This document shows positions 18,720 through 28,395 of a stretch of 64,000 nt of DNA, one piece after another. This DNA is from Pseudolabrys sp963742345 (GTDB lineage Bacteria > Pseudomonadota > Alphaproteobacteria > Rhizobiales > Xanthobacteraceae): NCBI GenBank assembly GCA_963742345.1, contig CAVULO010000011.1:1-64000 (forward strand), written 5' to 3'. A program made the position numbers and the translations under genes. Every line of letters starts with the position of its first letter. Position 1 is the first letter of the stretch. The notes below the pieces were generated by a model. That model searched no databases. It was not told the DNA's origin and worked only from the letters and a program-made list of their open reading frames with translations.

Positions 18720-18767
18720 CGGTTTTGTAACCGTTGGTCGGGGGTTCAACGCCCTCCCCCAGCACCA
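18720..18767 (+). repeat. tRNA-Thr 3'-half remnant (possible att scar)
   Basis: CGGTTTTGTAACCG followed by TTGGTCGGGGGTTCAA repeats the anticodon arm, variable loop and T arm of the tRNA-Thr at 18140, with one base missing in the anticodon loop. It ends CAGCACCA, keeping a CCA-like terminus. There is no 5' half. Together with the tRNA-Thr it brackets the higB segment as a direct repeat about 555 bp apart. Confidence 0.65.
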
Positions 18768-18893
18768 GCTAAATCAATAACTTAGCCGGAGGACTCATTT
18801 TCATGTTGCAGCGCGTTGCAACTGTTCCCCTCGCCCTGGGCGCGCGAATCTCATAAAGCTGCTGCAGCGGCGCACAGCGCAAACAAGGAGCAA

Positions 18894-19193
18894 ATGCCCA
18901 TGACAACACCAGCGACCCCAACGATCACCACCAAACACCTGGCCGCTGCACTCTCCGAGCAGCATCAGCTCTCCAAGAAACAAGGCTTGGAGATGATGGA
19001 AAACCTCATCAGCCTCATCACCCAGCACCTGAAAAGGGGTGAGCGGGTGAAGATCGTCGGGCTCGGAATTTTGCAAGTGCGCAACCGTGCTGCCCGCATA
19101 GGCCGTAACCCTGCGACGGGCGAGCAAATCCAGATCAAGGCCAGCAAAAAGGTCGCTTTCCGCGCCTCCAAGGACCTCAAAATGGCGATCTGA
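18894..19193 (+). CDS. HU-family DNA-binding protein
   Basis: This product of about 99 residues shows the HU fold: N-terminal helices (KHLAAALSEQHQLSKKQG), the helix-turn MMENLISLITQHLKRGERV, the beta strand KIVGLGILQVRNR, and the DNA-wrapping arm around ARIGRNPATGEQIQIKA with the conserved RNP-TG. It bends DNA and organises the nucleoid. AAGGAG at 18885-18890 serves an ATG at 18894 or, with better spacing, 18900. The sequence is intact and sits in the tRNA-scar zone, so it may have come with the element. Confidence 0.85.
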   Translation: MPMTTPATPTITTKHLAAALSEQHQLSKKQGLEMMENLISLITQHLKRGERVKIVGLGILQVRNRAARIGRNPATGEQIQIKASKKVAFRASKDLKMAI

Positions 19194-19258
19194 TCGCGCA
19201 TGAGTTCGAATGGGCGATTTACGGATTGCTTTACGACGCGGCCGACGGCCAGCGCAGA

Positions 19259-19591
19259 TCAATTCGCTGGCGTAACCGTCAACTGACCTAAGCGCACAAA
19301 TTGCGTCACATCGCACTCTACAGAGAGCGCGTTTGCGGTGTTAATGGCGCCGAAGCTGGCAAGCTGATCCGCTGTGAGGGCGATTTTGTATTCAGGCTCG
19401 CTCCAGCGGGTACGATCAATGAGCTCAATACCCGTCTGCCTTTCAATTCCGGCATAGCTGCCGGCCGGCAGAACAACGCCTCGACCGATCTCGATATTGT
19501 TCGGGACGTTAAAAGTTACCCGCCTGGCTAACCGCGTCATGCGGCAAAATACCGTCATTCCTTTTAAAATTAGCTTTGGTAAATGTCTCAA
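19259..19591 (-). CDS. Hypothetical protein, beta-rich
   Basis: This is an open frame of 110 codons with plausible coding text (RRVTFNVPNNIEIGRGVVL, PAGSYAGIERQTGIELIDR, PEYKIALTADQLASFG). Internal ATGs at 19558 and 19540 are alternative starts. No export signal, helix-turn-helix or catalytic motif is seen. It is convergent with the HU gene. I do not recognise a family. Confidence 0.5.
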   Translation of the reverse strand: MRHLPKLILKGMTVFCRMTRLARRVTFNVPNNIEIGRGVVLPAGSYAGIERQTGIELIDRTRWSEPEYKIALTADQLASFGAINTANALSVECDVTQFVRLGQLTVTPAN

Positions 19592-20453
19592 AATCGCAAC
19601 TGAACTGCTTCAATTGCCGATTAAAATTTCAGAGCTGCGAAGACGCAGGCCGGTCGGGCGGCAGAAACCGCGTTCAATCTAATTTATCGTGGACAATGGC
19701 TTTCCAGCTTGCCCCTAACCGGCGGAGCAGGTCACTTCCCGTCGGCACATACTTACATTCGCAAAGGTCTCGTGTGCATCGAACGAGCGGCAAGCGAGGC
19801 ACCGCGTCGCCCCGATATTCGGAGCTGATTTGTAAGCGTGCCGTCTCGCAGGCATCTCGACCGGGCAAAATGCAGACGCTGCGCAACAGGCCCAACCTGT
19901 GCGCGTTTTGAAATGCCCGCAGCGAGCGAGCGATCTGAGCCGGGGCTCGTGACACAGATGGTTTGAACCCCGGCGGTTCAGATTAATTCCAACGGCAAGG
20001 TCGGCCCCGAAGGGAAAACCCTATCCTGGTAGCGCGCTACGGCTGTCATATGCTCCGGGCACGCAGCCGCAAGCCTTTATCGCGCACCTAGGCTGGACGC
20101 CCAAACGCCTGCCGACAGTTATCGGGCGCCCCAAGCATCCCCATGACATTCGACTTTCGTGGACGCCTACTGCGGGCACGTCGACGGCGATCAAGGGCGA
20201 TGAAAAAGGTCGACGCGACGATCGTCGCGGCGTGAGTGCCACAAGTTTGCGACATGCGGTCAAAAACCCGGGCAAAATCAGCACCGGTCCGCGGTTTTGC
20301 AAACCGTGGTCGGAGGTTCAAATTCCTCACCGGCGCTCGATTTAGGCAGCTTCCGCCTGCAAAAGAAAGCGGGCTCCCCCGGAGGCGAGGACCTTGTTCG
20401 CCGGTTAAGGACTGTGGCACAATATAGCGTTTGTAATACTTCGGAGATCTAGC
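19592..20453. other. Long intergenic stretch with tRNA-like scar
   Basis: About 860 bases lack a convincing gene. Several open frames exist but their text is low-complexity or antisense. The only structured item is the tRNA 3'-half-like piece at 20291. The stretch is consistent with decayed mobile DNA between the HU gene and the cold-shock gene. Confidence 0.45.
20291..20334 (+). repeat. Second tRNA 3'-half-like remnant
   Basis: GCGGTTTTGCAAACCG then TGGTCGGAGGTTCAAA and TTCCTCACCGGCGC resembles the anticodon and T arms of the tRNA-Thr at 18140 with substitutions, including an anticodon-position GCA. No matching 5' half or D arm precedes it, so it is not scored as a tRNA gene. Confidence 0.5.
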
Positions 20454-20657
20454 ATGCCTCAGGGCACCGTAAAGTGGTTCAATCCGACGAAGGGCTATGG
20501 CTTCATCCAGCCCCAAGAAGGCGGGAAGGATGTGTTCGTGCACATCTCGGCGGTCGAACGCGCCGGACTTAGCACTCTGAACGAAGGTCAGACCGTTCAG
20601 TTTGAACTCGTCGAGAACCGCGGCAAGACGTCCGCGGAGAACCTCAAGGTTAAGTGA
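20454..20657 (+). CDS. cspA: Cold-shock protein, CspA family
   Basis: This intact 67-residue single cold-shock domain contains both RNA-binding motifs, RNP1 in TKGYGFIQP and RNP2 in DVFVHIS. It starts MPQGTVKWFNPTKGYG, normal length for the family. The product binds single-stranded RNA/DNA and melts RNA structure. GGAGA lies ten bases before the ATG. The long AT-containing leader upstream may carry cold-responsive structure, but this cannot be judged by eye. Which csp paralogue it is remains open. Confidence 0.93.
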   Translation: MPQGTVKWFNPTKGYGFIQPQEGGKDVFVHISAVERAGLSTLNEGQTVQFELVENRGKTSAENLKVK

Positions 20658-20773
20658 CCTCGACGCCCGAGGCTACTTTCGACCGTTCTGTCTGAATCTG
20701 GCGCCGCCGAGCTGTTTGAGCCCGGCGGCTGGTGCATGCTTCCGCTGCCCTCGTGCAAAAGCTGATGGGTGCG

Positions 20774-21199
20774 CTAGCGCGTGAGCTTCTCCAATTCGGG
20801 GAACGACGCAAAAGTCGACATCCTTGCAAAGCTCGCGAACGTCCTTCGGCGTATCGAGGAAACGATCGAGCTTGCCCGCCACGTAAATCGCCGCGCCGTC
20901 TTTCGACCCCTGATATTTTCCGTCGGTATTGCGCGCGTTGTAGCGCACGCACGCGACATAACGGTCGCCCGGCCCGATATATTTAAGCTGCGGCTGTGAC
21001 ACGGCCGCGTCCCGAACATGCGAGGGATCGTTGAGATAAGTGTGCAAGAAAGCCAGCAAGTCTTGCCGGTATCCTTGCGGGAAAACGTTTTCCGCGTCCC
21101 AACGTGCCTTCAATTCCGAGGAGCTGGGCCCACCTCCGTCGCGCAGCCACCGAGCGCGACTGTGGCCAGGGCGGTCACCAATAGCGCCGACCGTCGCAT
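20774..21199 (-). CDS. Putative lipoprotein, Rhizobiales hypothetical (frame-broken)
   Basis: ATG 21199 starts a lipoprotein signal, MRRSALLVTALATVALGGCATE, with lipobox LGGC. After a frameshift near 21113 the mature part continues ARWDAENVFPQGYRQDLLAF, RDAAVSQPQLKYIGPGDRYV and KDGAAIYVAGKLDRFLD. A second shift near 20805 restores the end FPELEKLTR and a stop at 20774. No catalytic residues stand out. It is probably anchored in a membrane on its periplasmic face. Convergent with cspA. Confidence 0.65.
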
Positions 21200-21336
21200 C
21201 CGCGTACTCCGCATTCTCGTGGTCCCCTGCTCCGGCTCAATCATAGCGGCTAGCCCCGGATCGGCCAGAGAGGCCGGTGCGCCATGTGCCGAAGAAATGT
21301 ATGCTGGCTCCAAAAAATAACCTAGGGGAGGACGCC

Positions 21337-22322
21337 ATGACGCTGACACGCCGCACGCTCGTGCTTGCCGGCATCGCCGCGCCATTGGCTGCGCCGCATT
21401 CGTGGCGCGCGCCCAATCCTGGCCCTCCGGCCCGGTGCGAATTGTCGTCGCCTACCCGCCGGGCGGATCGACGGACGCCATCATGCGTCTGGTCCAGCCG
21501 GGCCTGCAGCAGCGCCTCGGCGCCACCATCGTGATCGAGAACCGGTCGGGCGCGTCCGGCAGCGTTGGCACCGCCGCGGTGGTGAAATCTCCGCCCGACG
21601 GCAATACCTGGCTGGCGGTGTTCGACAACCACGCCGCCAATCCGTTCGTGCTGCCGAGCCTGCCCTACGACACCGAAAAGGATCTCGATCCGGTGCTGCT
21701 GATTGGCACCGCGCCCTACTTGATCACCACGGCGAAGGCCAAGCCTTACAACACGCTCGCTGACGTCATCGCCTTCGCCAAGGAAAATCCGAGCAAGGTC
21801 AGCTACGGCTCGGTCGGCAGCGGCAGCGTTGGGCATCTGGCGATGGCGCTGCTGTCGCAGCGCGCCGGCGTAAAGCTGACGCACGTGCCCTATCGCGGCG
21901 GTGGTCCGGCGATGAATGACGCGATCGCCGGCCATGTCGATCTTCTGGTCGGCAGCACCGCGCTGTCGATGCCGCAGGTCGACGCCGGGAGTATTCGTGC
22001 AATCGTGCAGACCGGGAAAGAGCGCAATCAGTTCATCGCCCAAGTGCCGACCGTCGCCGAGAGCGGCTTTCCCGGTTTCGAAGCCTATGCCTGGTGGGGC
22101 ATCTTCGCGCCGGCCGGCACGCCGAAGCCGATCATCGAGCGTTTCGGCAATGAGATGGCCGCAACCTTGCGCGAGGAACGCATCGCCAAGCAATTGGTCG
22201 AAACCCAGCAGGTCTCGTTGACCCTCGGCGGCCCGGAGGTCGAGCGCACCTTCGTCGGCAATCAGATGCGAACCTGGGGCAAGGTGGTGAAGGACAACAA
22301 CATCAAGGCCGACCAGAACTGA
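21337..22322 (+). CDS. Tripartite tricarboxylate transporter substrate-binding protein (Bug/TctC family)
   Basis: The N-terminus MTLTRRTLVLAGIAAPLAA is a twin-arginine-like signal. One frameshift near 21400 links it to RAQSWPSGPVRIVVAYPPGG and a full Bug-family body: ATIVIENRSGASGSVG, YGSVGSGSVGHLAMALL, HVPYRGGGPAMNDAIAGHVD and the C-terminal FAPAGTPKPIIERF. These periplasmic proteins bind carboxylates in a Venus-flytrap fold and feed TctAB membrane subunits; Bordetella-like and rhizobial genomes carry many orphan copies, as here. GGGGAGG precedes the ATG. It may be co-transcribed with the metallo-beta-lactamase-fold gene 88 bases downstream. Confidence 0.85.
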
Positions 22323-22409
22323 CATGCGCGAATAAAATATCGCGCGCGGTGTTGTTAAACTGAGACGCTCGCCCAAAATCCGCCTTGCCCGCCTGAGAGA
22401 CGGGAGATC

Positions 22410-23380
22410 ATGCGCCAAGTTTCCCGCCGCTCGTTTTTGACCGAAGCCGCGCTAGCCGCCGGCGCAGCGGCGTTGCCGCTGCCGGCCAGTGCGGCGGTGC
22501 CGGCGCCCAAAACGCAAGGCCCCGGAGTTTATCGGCACAATCTCGGCAGCTATCAGCTCACCGCACTTTACGACGGCATCTGGTATCTGCCGATCGACGA
22601 CAAGTTCGTGCGCAATGCCAGCGGCGCGGAGGTGAATCAGGCGCTCGCCGCGGCATTCCTGCCGCCGAGCGTACTGCCGATATCGTTCACCGCGCTGATG
22701 GTGAACACCGGCGCCAAGCTGGTGCTGATCGACACCGGCACCGCCGGCCAGGTCGCCGACACGCGCCGGCAGCATGCTCGACAACCTCAAGATCGCCGGC
22801 GTCGATCCCAAAGCGATCGACACGATCCTGATTTCACATTTCCATCCCGACCATATCGACGGCATCAAGACGCAAAGACGGCGCAAAAGTTTTTCCGAAT
22901 GCCGAGATCCTGGTGCCGGAGCCGGAATGGGCCTTCTGGATGGACGACGCCAAAATGGGTCCGGCGGAAGGTGCGGTGAAACGCTATTTCCTCAATGCGC
23001 GGCGCATCTTCAGTGACATCGCCAAGGACGTGCGGCGGTTCAAGCCGGGTGCCGAAGTTGCGCCCGGGATTGTTTCGGTCCCCGCCTACGGCCACACGCC
23101 CGGCCACACCGCCTTCGCCATCCATTCCGGCAACCAATCGATGCTGGCGATGAGCGACACGGTGCGTAACCCGTATCTTTTCGCGCGCCATCCCGATTGG
23201 CAGCCGATCTTTGATATGGACGGGCCGCAGGCGGTGACAGCGCGCCGCCAAATGCTCGACCGCGTTGTCGCCGACCGCATGCTGGTCGAGGCCTATCACT
23301 TCCCCTTCCCGGCCTGCGGCCACATGGTCAAGACGGCGACGGGTTACGAACTCGTGCCGGTCGAGTGGCAACCGTTGTGA
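22410..23380 (+). CDS. Secreted metallo-beta-lactamase-fold hydrolase (frame-broken)
   Basis: The twin-arginine signal MRQVSRRSFLTEAALAAGAA suggests export of a folded, metal-loaded enzyme. The MBL fold follows: LVLIDTGTAG, the metal motif SHFHPDHIDG (HxHxDH), the third ligand region GHTPGHTAFAI, and the acid MLAMSDTV. Two indels (near 22765 and 22870) split it into three frames. The family hydrolyses lactones, thioesters or phosphodiesters; the substrate is not evident. Reading MVKTATGYELVPVEWQPL at the end, it is full length at about 322 residues. Confidence 0.8.
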
Positions 23381-23385
23381 AAAAT

Positions 23386-23416
23386 GAAAAGGCCGTCCGC
23401 GAGGGCGGCCGTTCGA
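23386..23416 (-). terminator. Terminator between convergent MBL and btuB genes
   Basis: On the minus strand GGCCGCCC-TCGC-GGACGGCC forms an 8-bp stem followed by TTTTCATTTTT, 18 bases after the btuB stop. The stem can also stop plus-strand transcripts but lacks a plus-strand T run. Confidence 0.8.
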
Positions 23417-23433
23417 TCATTCCAGGGCGTCAA

Positions 23434-25547
23434 CTAAAACGTCGCTCCCGCTCGTACTGTGAATGTCCGGCCCGGTTGCGGATAAGCCGCAAAGAAGCCA
23501 GACGTGAACGCACTGGCGATGGCATAGTCGTAATAGTTGACGTTGAAGATATTTTGCACCGCGAGCGACCAGAAGAAGCGGTTGTATTCACCGCCAATTT
23601 TTACATCATCGTCGCAATTGCCCGGGATGACGGGCTGAACATTGGCCTGATCGTTGTCCATGCGGCGATCACTCCATAAGCTCGCGGTGACGTCGAGGAC
23701 AAGCAAATTTCTTCAAGATGTCCCAGGTCACGACCCGCATAGCCGGTCCACGGGGATACCAGCGGCACTTCTTTGCCGGCGAATGGCCCCTCGCGAAAGG
23801 TCGCCCGCGTATAGGCAAACCCGCCCCGCAGACGAACGTCGTCTGACAACTGATAGGTCGCGCTGTTCTCCCAGCCGAGGCGCTGCGTGGGATCAAGATT
23901 TACATCGACAAAAAGCGCGGGAATAAAATGGATCTCGTTGTTGAGCTCCATGACGTAGGCGCTCGACTGGAAATTGAACCGCCCCACTGTCACGCGCACT
24001 CCATCTTCGGCGTCGTAAGACGTCTGTGTTTTCAGATTCAGGTTCGCCGGCGCAACGAAGCCAAACGGATTGCCTGCCCCGACGCGTTCGTCCGCATTGG
24101 GCAGGCGGAAAGCGCGCGCGACGCGGCCAAACAACGCAAAGGCGGGGCTTAATGCGATAATCGTAGCCGAGATGCGCGGCATATTGCCATTCGCGCGTAT
24201 CAACCGGAGGCGCCTGCGGATTGGTGGCGTAAAATCCAGCATTGGGATCGACAGCCGCGTTATAGACATCGTCGGCCTTGACGATGTTGCGCTGCAGGCG
24301 GCCACCAACCGAAATGTCCAGCGCCGGGCGTTAGCGATGTCGTGTTCATCGCGTAAATAGCGGCCGTCGTTTGCCGGATACTGTAGCGATGAATGTCTGG
24401 CGAGTCCCGGCGCCTGCGAACGGTCGGAATCATATTGCGTGTTGTAGAAATCGATGCCGGTCAGCAGATGGTTCGGAACGCCAAACAACTGGTGATGCGC
24501 AGTCAAGCCGCGGCGTTACCGATGACGTCGTCATTACCGTGTTGACGTAATTGGCGGGAACGGCCGTTGCCGGATCGAACGTAAAGGTCGGATCGTTGAA
24601 GTAGTTGTAAAACTGGCTCTGTTGATATTTTCGCCGCACACCGCCATCGACGATAAGTTCGAGGCCCGACCCCAGCGAGTGGGTAAAGCCGGTCGTAATG
24701 TTGAAATCCTGTTTGTGCGCCCAATCGAGCGGCGTAACCGAGGCGCGCGGATTAGCCAACGTGATCGGATAAACCAGCGGCAAATTCTGAAGACCGCCGG
24801 GAAGATTTTGACGCTGTCTATCGGCCGAAATAGTCAGATAGCCGCTCCAATCGAGGCTCTTGTAGTTCAGATTGCCGACAGCATTTTGCTGTCGCAACTC
24901 GCTGTTTTGGCGATAGCCGGATGAGGTCACAATGTTGCCGAACACCGACGTGGACCACGGTCCGGATGAACTGGCGGCGGACACCCGGCCTTCTTGAAAG
25001 CCATAAGAGCCGACAGCGCCTTCGACGCGCCCCGCAATGGCCGACGGCGATGCGGTCTTCGTCACGATGTTGATGACGCCGCCAATGGCGCCGTCGCCAT
25101 ACAGAACCGCGCCGCTATTGCCTCTGGTGATTTCGACGCGTTCGATGCTGTTGAGAGGGATCGAGGAAAAATCGAACCCCTGAAGGTCGAAATCTTGATA
25201 ACGCCTGCCGTTCACCAGAATAAGAACGTTTGATTGCGCAAATGCGCCGAAGCCGCGCAGGTCAACCAGATCTCCGTTACCGGTTGGCCCTCCCAAAACA
25301 TGCGATGACCTGGACACCGGCCTGCTGCCCCAAAATATCGGGCAAGGTTTGCACCGGCGAGCCTCGAATGTCCTGCGCCGTGATCACGCTCGTCGAAGTG
25401 CCAACTATGCCGGTGCTGCCGATCCGGCTCGACGACGACGTCGATCGGCGGCAGGATCAGCGCATTGTTCTGCGCAACTGCGCTTTGCGTGAGTACAAGA
25501 TCGCAAGCACCAGTACGGCGCCCGGACGGCCCAGCTTTAAGTCCCAT
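23434..25547 (-). CDS. btuB: TonB-dependent outer-membrane receptor, BtuB-type (frame-broken)
   Basis: The frame-corrected protein of about 700 residues has a signal region and LPPIDVVVEPD, then plug-domain text (SHVLGGPTGNGDLVDLRGFG, LILVNGRRYQDFDLQG, IERVEITRGNSGAVLYGDGA, GGVINIVTK). A 22-strand-barrel body follows, ending YPQPGRTFTVRAGATF with a terminal aromatic residue. These are hallmarks of TonB receptors that import siderophores or cobalamin. The upstream cobalamin riboswitch makes vitamin B12 or a relative the most likely ligand. At least four indels interrupt it (near 25500, 25330, 24510 and 23700). The start ATG 25547 lies about 200 bases downstream of the riboswitch. Confidence 0.83.
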
Positions 25548-25754
25548 GACACAACGTTCCTTCGTTTGCGTTCGCGCAATCGGCGGACGCATCGGGTGAA
25601 GACCAAGCCCGACGCGAAGGACGCAGCGAGGCACCCATGCACGGGCGCGGGTCTCACGTGCGGAATGTCGTGGGAGATATCGCTCTCACGGCCTTCGCAC
25701 CGGCATTGCCGTCACCGCTGCGAAAGACCGCTCCGTATGGACGCCCCGTCCACC

Positions 25755-25958
25755 GGTTGGGTGACCGCGCTGGCAGGTCTCCTGGCTCGCGGGTCGTTGC
25801 CTCAGTGGTCCGGCCTTCCCAGTTTCCCAGTGGCCGTATTGGACGCGAGGCTCGCCGCTCACAGTTGCGGGGGCAGCCACGGATTGCTGCGAATTCGCAT
25901 GTTCGAACTCGAAATCTCCGTGTTCCCTCTTTCGTCCCCGAAGTGACTCGGGGAACCA
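25755..25958 (-). ncRNA. Cobalamin (AdoCbl/B12) riboswitch
   Basis: The minus strand carries the conserved core in order: GGTTCC near 25958; GAGGGAACACGG; AATCCGTGGCTGCCCCCGC then AACTGTGAGCGG; GGCCACTGGGAAACTGGGAA with GGC; and the B12 box GAGCCAGGAGACCTGCC at about 25772-25788. This is the element that binds adenosyl- or methylcobalamin and represses downstream expression, in Gram-negatives usually by masking the ribosome binding site. It sits in the 5' leader of the TonB receptor gene. No other gene lies between them. Confidence 0.93.
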
Positions 25959-26153
25959 GCACGGTAAAATGTTCTCTTGAACGCCCAGGCGAGTCAAGCG
26001 GGGCGCCCCGGCAGCCTCACTGGAGACGGCTTCACGATCGCGTTATTGTTGATTTCAAAGGACTAGGCCCCGATCACGGATTGTTTTTCTCGTATCCGCC
26101 GGTTTTGTCGTATCGTCACGGCAGAGCCGGTTTTTTGCAGGAGAGCTTCCGCC

Positions 26154-26716
26154 ATGACCTTGACCAAAGCCCTTCGCCACGCAGGCATGTTCGCCGCCGC
26201 CGCACTGCTCGTGACCGCCGTCAGCATCAAGCCGGTGACGGTTTTCGCCATGGGCACCGACAACCCGCCGCCCGCCGACCGACAGCGATGAAAAGAAGAA
26301 AAAGAAGAAGGACAACAACGTCATCGAGCAACAGCAGCAGCAACTGGCGCAGGAGAAATTCCTGCGCGACTACCGCGCCGCCCGCGCCATGATCCTCGAC
26401 GGCAACTACCAGGCCGGCATCGCCGCGATGCACGCGCTCGGCCATGACGAGCACCCGGACGTCGCCAATTACATCGGCTACTCCTACCGCAAGATGGGCA
26501 ACTACGACCAGTCGAAAGTTTGGTACGAGAACGCGCTCACCGCCGATCCCGAACCACGTGCGCACATGGTCCTATTACGGCATGTGGCAGATGGAACAGG
26601 GCAACCGGCTCAAGGCGCTGGACGACCTGCAGAAGGTGCAGCTGATCTGCGGCAACACCAGCTGCGAGGAATATCGCCAGCTGAAGGACGTGATCGACGG
26701 CAAGGCGACCTACTAA
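26154..26716 (+). CDS. Secreted TPR-repeat protein (frame-broken)
   Basis: ATG 26154 begins MTLTKALRHAGMFAAAALLV, an export signal ending near VFAMG. A shift near 26275 leads to a Lys-rich segment and EQQQQQLAQEKFLRDYRAA. TPR-like helices follow (MILDGNYQAGIAAMHALG, YIGYSYRKMGNYDQSKVWYE), then, after another shift near 26550, TWSYYGMWQMEQGNRLKAL, and a Cys pair in LICGNTSCEEYRQL. It probably mediates protein contacts in the periplasm. It is divergent from the B12-riboswitch unit and convergent with cutA. Confidence 0.75.
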
Positions 26717-26745
26717 GGTCCAGAGCCGGAACGTCTCGACCGATG

Positions 26746-27097
26746 TCATGCCCGGCTTCGCGCCGGGCATGATGCTATTCGGGATGTCTCCGCCACGATC
26801 CAGGCGTGGTAGTCCGGATCGACGTTTTCGACCGGCAAAACCATGAATGGCCGGCGTGGTATAGCTGTGCAGTTCTTTCACCGCCCCGCGCACCGGTTCG
26901 GCCATCGAGGCGCGGGTTTTGATGATCATGACGACCTCTTCGGCCCGCTCGATTTTGCCTTCCCACCAATAGTGCGAGATCATTCCCGGCAGGATATTGA
27001 CGCAAGCCGCCAGCCGCCGCTCGACGATTGTGCGCCCGGCCTGCTCCGCCTCGACAATCGAGGGCCAAGTCGTATAGACGAGCACCGCGCGTTCCAT
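26746..27097 (-). CDS. cutA: Divalent-cation tolerance protein CutA
   Basis: The text VLVYTTWPSIVEAEQAGRTI, ERRLAACVNILPGMISHYWW and VVMIIKTRA is diagnostic for the small trimeric CutA family. One extra base near 26850 interrupts the end; corrected, it reads MVLPVENVDPDYHAWI and AETSRIAS, with a stop near 26746, about 110 residues. The family is linked to copper and divalent-metal tolerance in the cytoplasm or periplasm, but the mechanism is uncertain. The start is ATG 27097, or 27118 for a 7-residue longer form that would overlap the divergent nadK start. Confidence 0.85.
26747..26771. repeat. REP-like hairpin between convergent genes
   Basis: CATGCCCGGC-TTCGC-GCCGGGCATG is a perfect 10-bp inverted repeat with a 5-base loop. 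Such GC-rich palindromes containing CCCGG are common dispersed elements in Rhizobiales and may also act as a bidirectional terminator here. Confidence 0.7.
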
Positions 27098-27116
27098 CGT
27101 CAGGTCCTCGAATTTC

Positions 27117-27901
27117 ATGAGCCGCAGCCGCTCAAGCGTTTCAAGCACATCGCCTTCGTCGCCAGCCAGACGCCGGAGGCGCGCGAGGCCTATGCCAAGC
27201 TCGAAAAGCGCTACGGCAATGCCGATCCCGCCAAGGCCGACGTGATTGTCGCGCTCGGCGGCGACGGCTTGATGTTGCAGACCCTGCACAAGTTCATGAA
27301 TTCCGGCAAGCCGATCTACGGCATGCACCGCGGCACGGTCGGCTTCCTGATGAACGAATTCGTCGAAGAGCATTTGGCCGAACGGCTCGCCGCCGCACAT
27401 ATCACCGTCATCCACCCGCTGGTGATGCGCGCGCGCGACGCGCAAGGGCGCACCCACGAGCATCGCGCCATCAACGAGGTCTCGCTGTTCCGCCAGAGCG
27501 CGCAGGCCGCACACTTGCGCATCCTGATCGATGGCCAGGAGCGGCTCGCCGAACTGATCGCCGACGGCGTGCTGGTGGCAACGCCGGCAGGTTCCACCGC
27601 CTATAATCTGTCGGCGCAGGGCCCGATCATTCCGATCAACGCACCGCTGCTTGCGCTTACGCCGATCAGCCCGTTCCGGCCGCGACGCTGGCGCGGCGCA
27701 TTGTTGCCGAACAAGGCGAAGGTCACGATCGAAGTCATGGAAGCCGACAAGCGGCCGGTCGCCGCCGTCGCCGACCATGACGAGGTGCGGTCGGTGCGCA
27801 GCGTCGATATCGGCATGGACCACACCATATCGATCAACATGCTGTTCGATCCCGGCCACAATCTCGACGAACGCATTTTGCGCGAGCAGTTCGGTTTTTA
27901 G
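27117..27901 (+). CDS. nadK: NAD kinase
   Basis: This ATP-NAD kinase makes NADP in the cytoplasm. It shows the GGDG motif in VIVALGGDGLMLQ, then MHRGTVGFLMNEF, AINEVSLFR, and the NAD-binding TPAGSTAYNLSAQGPI with APLLALTPISPF, as in PpnK/NadK. Length is about 260 residues, typical for alphaproteobacterial forms. A one-base shift within the first ten codons separates ATG 27117 from the body (RFKHIAFVASQTPEAREAY). It is divergent from cutA with overlapping or nearly touching starts, and only 8 bases precede the next gene. Confidence 0.9.
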
Positions 27902-27909
27902 GAGCGAGC

Positions 27910-28395
27910 GTGGCGAAGAAATTCGACTTTTCCGTGAACGGCAAACCCGTCAGCGTGTCACTCGACAACGAAGAGACGCCGCTGCTCAATGTGTTGCGCA
28001 ACGAGCTCGGCCTGATGGGCACGCGCTTCGGCTGCGGGCTCGAACAGTGCGGCTGCTGCATGGTGCTGATCGACGGCACGCCGGAGAAATGCTGCACCAA
28101 GCCGGTTTGGAGCGTCGCCGGTAAGCAGATCGTCACCGTCGAGGGCCTGGGCAACGCCGCGCGCCCTCATCCGCTGCAGCAGGCCTTTATCGACGAGCAG
28201 GCCGGCCAATGCGGCTATTGCCTCTCCGGGATTTTGATTTCGGCCAAGGCGCTTCTCGACAAAAACCCGAAGCCGTCGCGCGCCGAAATCGCGCAAGCGC
28301 TCGACGACAATATCTGCCGCTGCGGCTCACATAACCGCATCATGCGCGCGGTGGAAAAAGCGGCAGCGGTCATGCGCGCAGGAGCAAGCCGATGA
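27910..28395 (+). CDS. [2Fe-2S] subunit of molybdenum hydroxylase (IorA-like)
   Basis: This intact 161-residue small subunit has the N-terminal plant-type ferredoxin motif GCGLEQCGCC and C-terminal four-helix-bundle cysteines in QAGQCGYCLSG and NICRCGSHNRI, which bind the second 2Fe-2S cluster. It passes electrons from the molybdopterin subunit to an acceptor, possibly a cytochrome. Its GTG or ATG start follows GGAGCGAGC, 8 bases after nadK, so the genes may be co-transcribed. It overlaps the large-subunit start by 4 bases. Confidence 0.9.
   Translation: MAKKFDFSVNGKPVSVSLDNEETPLLNVLRNELGLMGTRFGCGLEQCGCCMVLIDGTPEKCCTKPVWSVAGKQIVTVEGLGNAARPHPLQQAFIDEQAGQCGYCLSGILISAKALLDKNPKPSRAEIAQALDDNICRCGSHNRIMRAVEKAAAVMRAGASR

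Noticed and set aside
18720..18767. A second tRNA-Thr gene
   Set aside because: Only the 3' half is present and the anticodon loop lacks a base, so it cannot fold as a tRNA.
20088..20543. A 151-codon minus-strand frame overlapping cspA and the second tRNA-like remnant
   Set aside because: It lies antisense to cspA and through a tRNA-like sequence, has no recognisable protein text and no plausible ribosome site.
25230..25946. A 238-codon plus-strand frame across the B12 riboswitch
   Set aside because: It is antisense to the riboswitch and to btuB, and its text is low-complexity.
26537..27859. A 440-codon minus-strand frame running from nadK into cutA
   Set aside because: Its first two thirds are antisense of nadK. 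Only the cutA part (27097 and below) is real.
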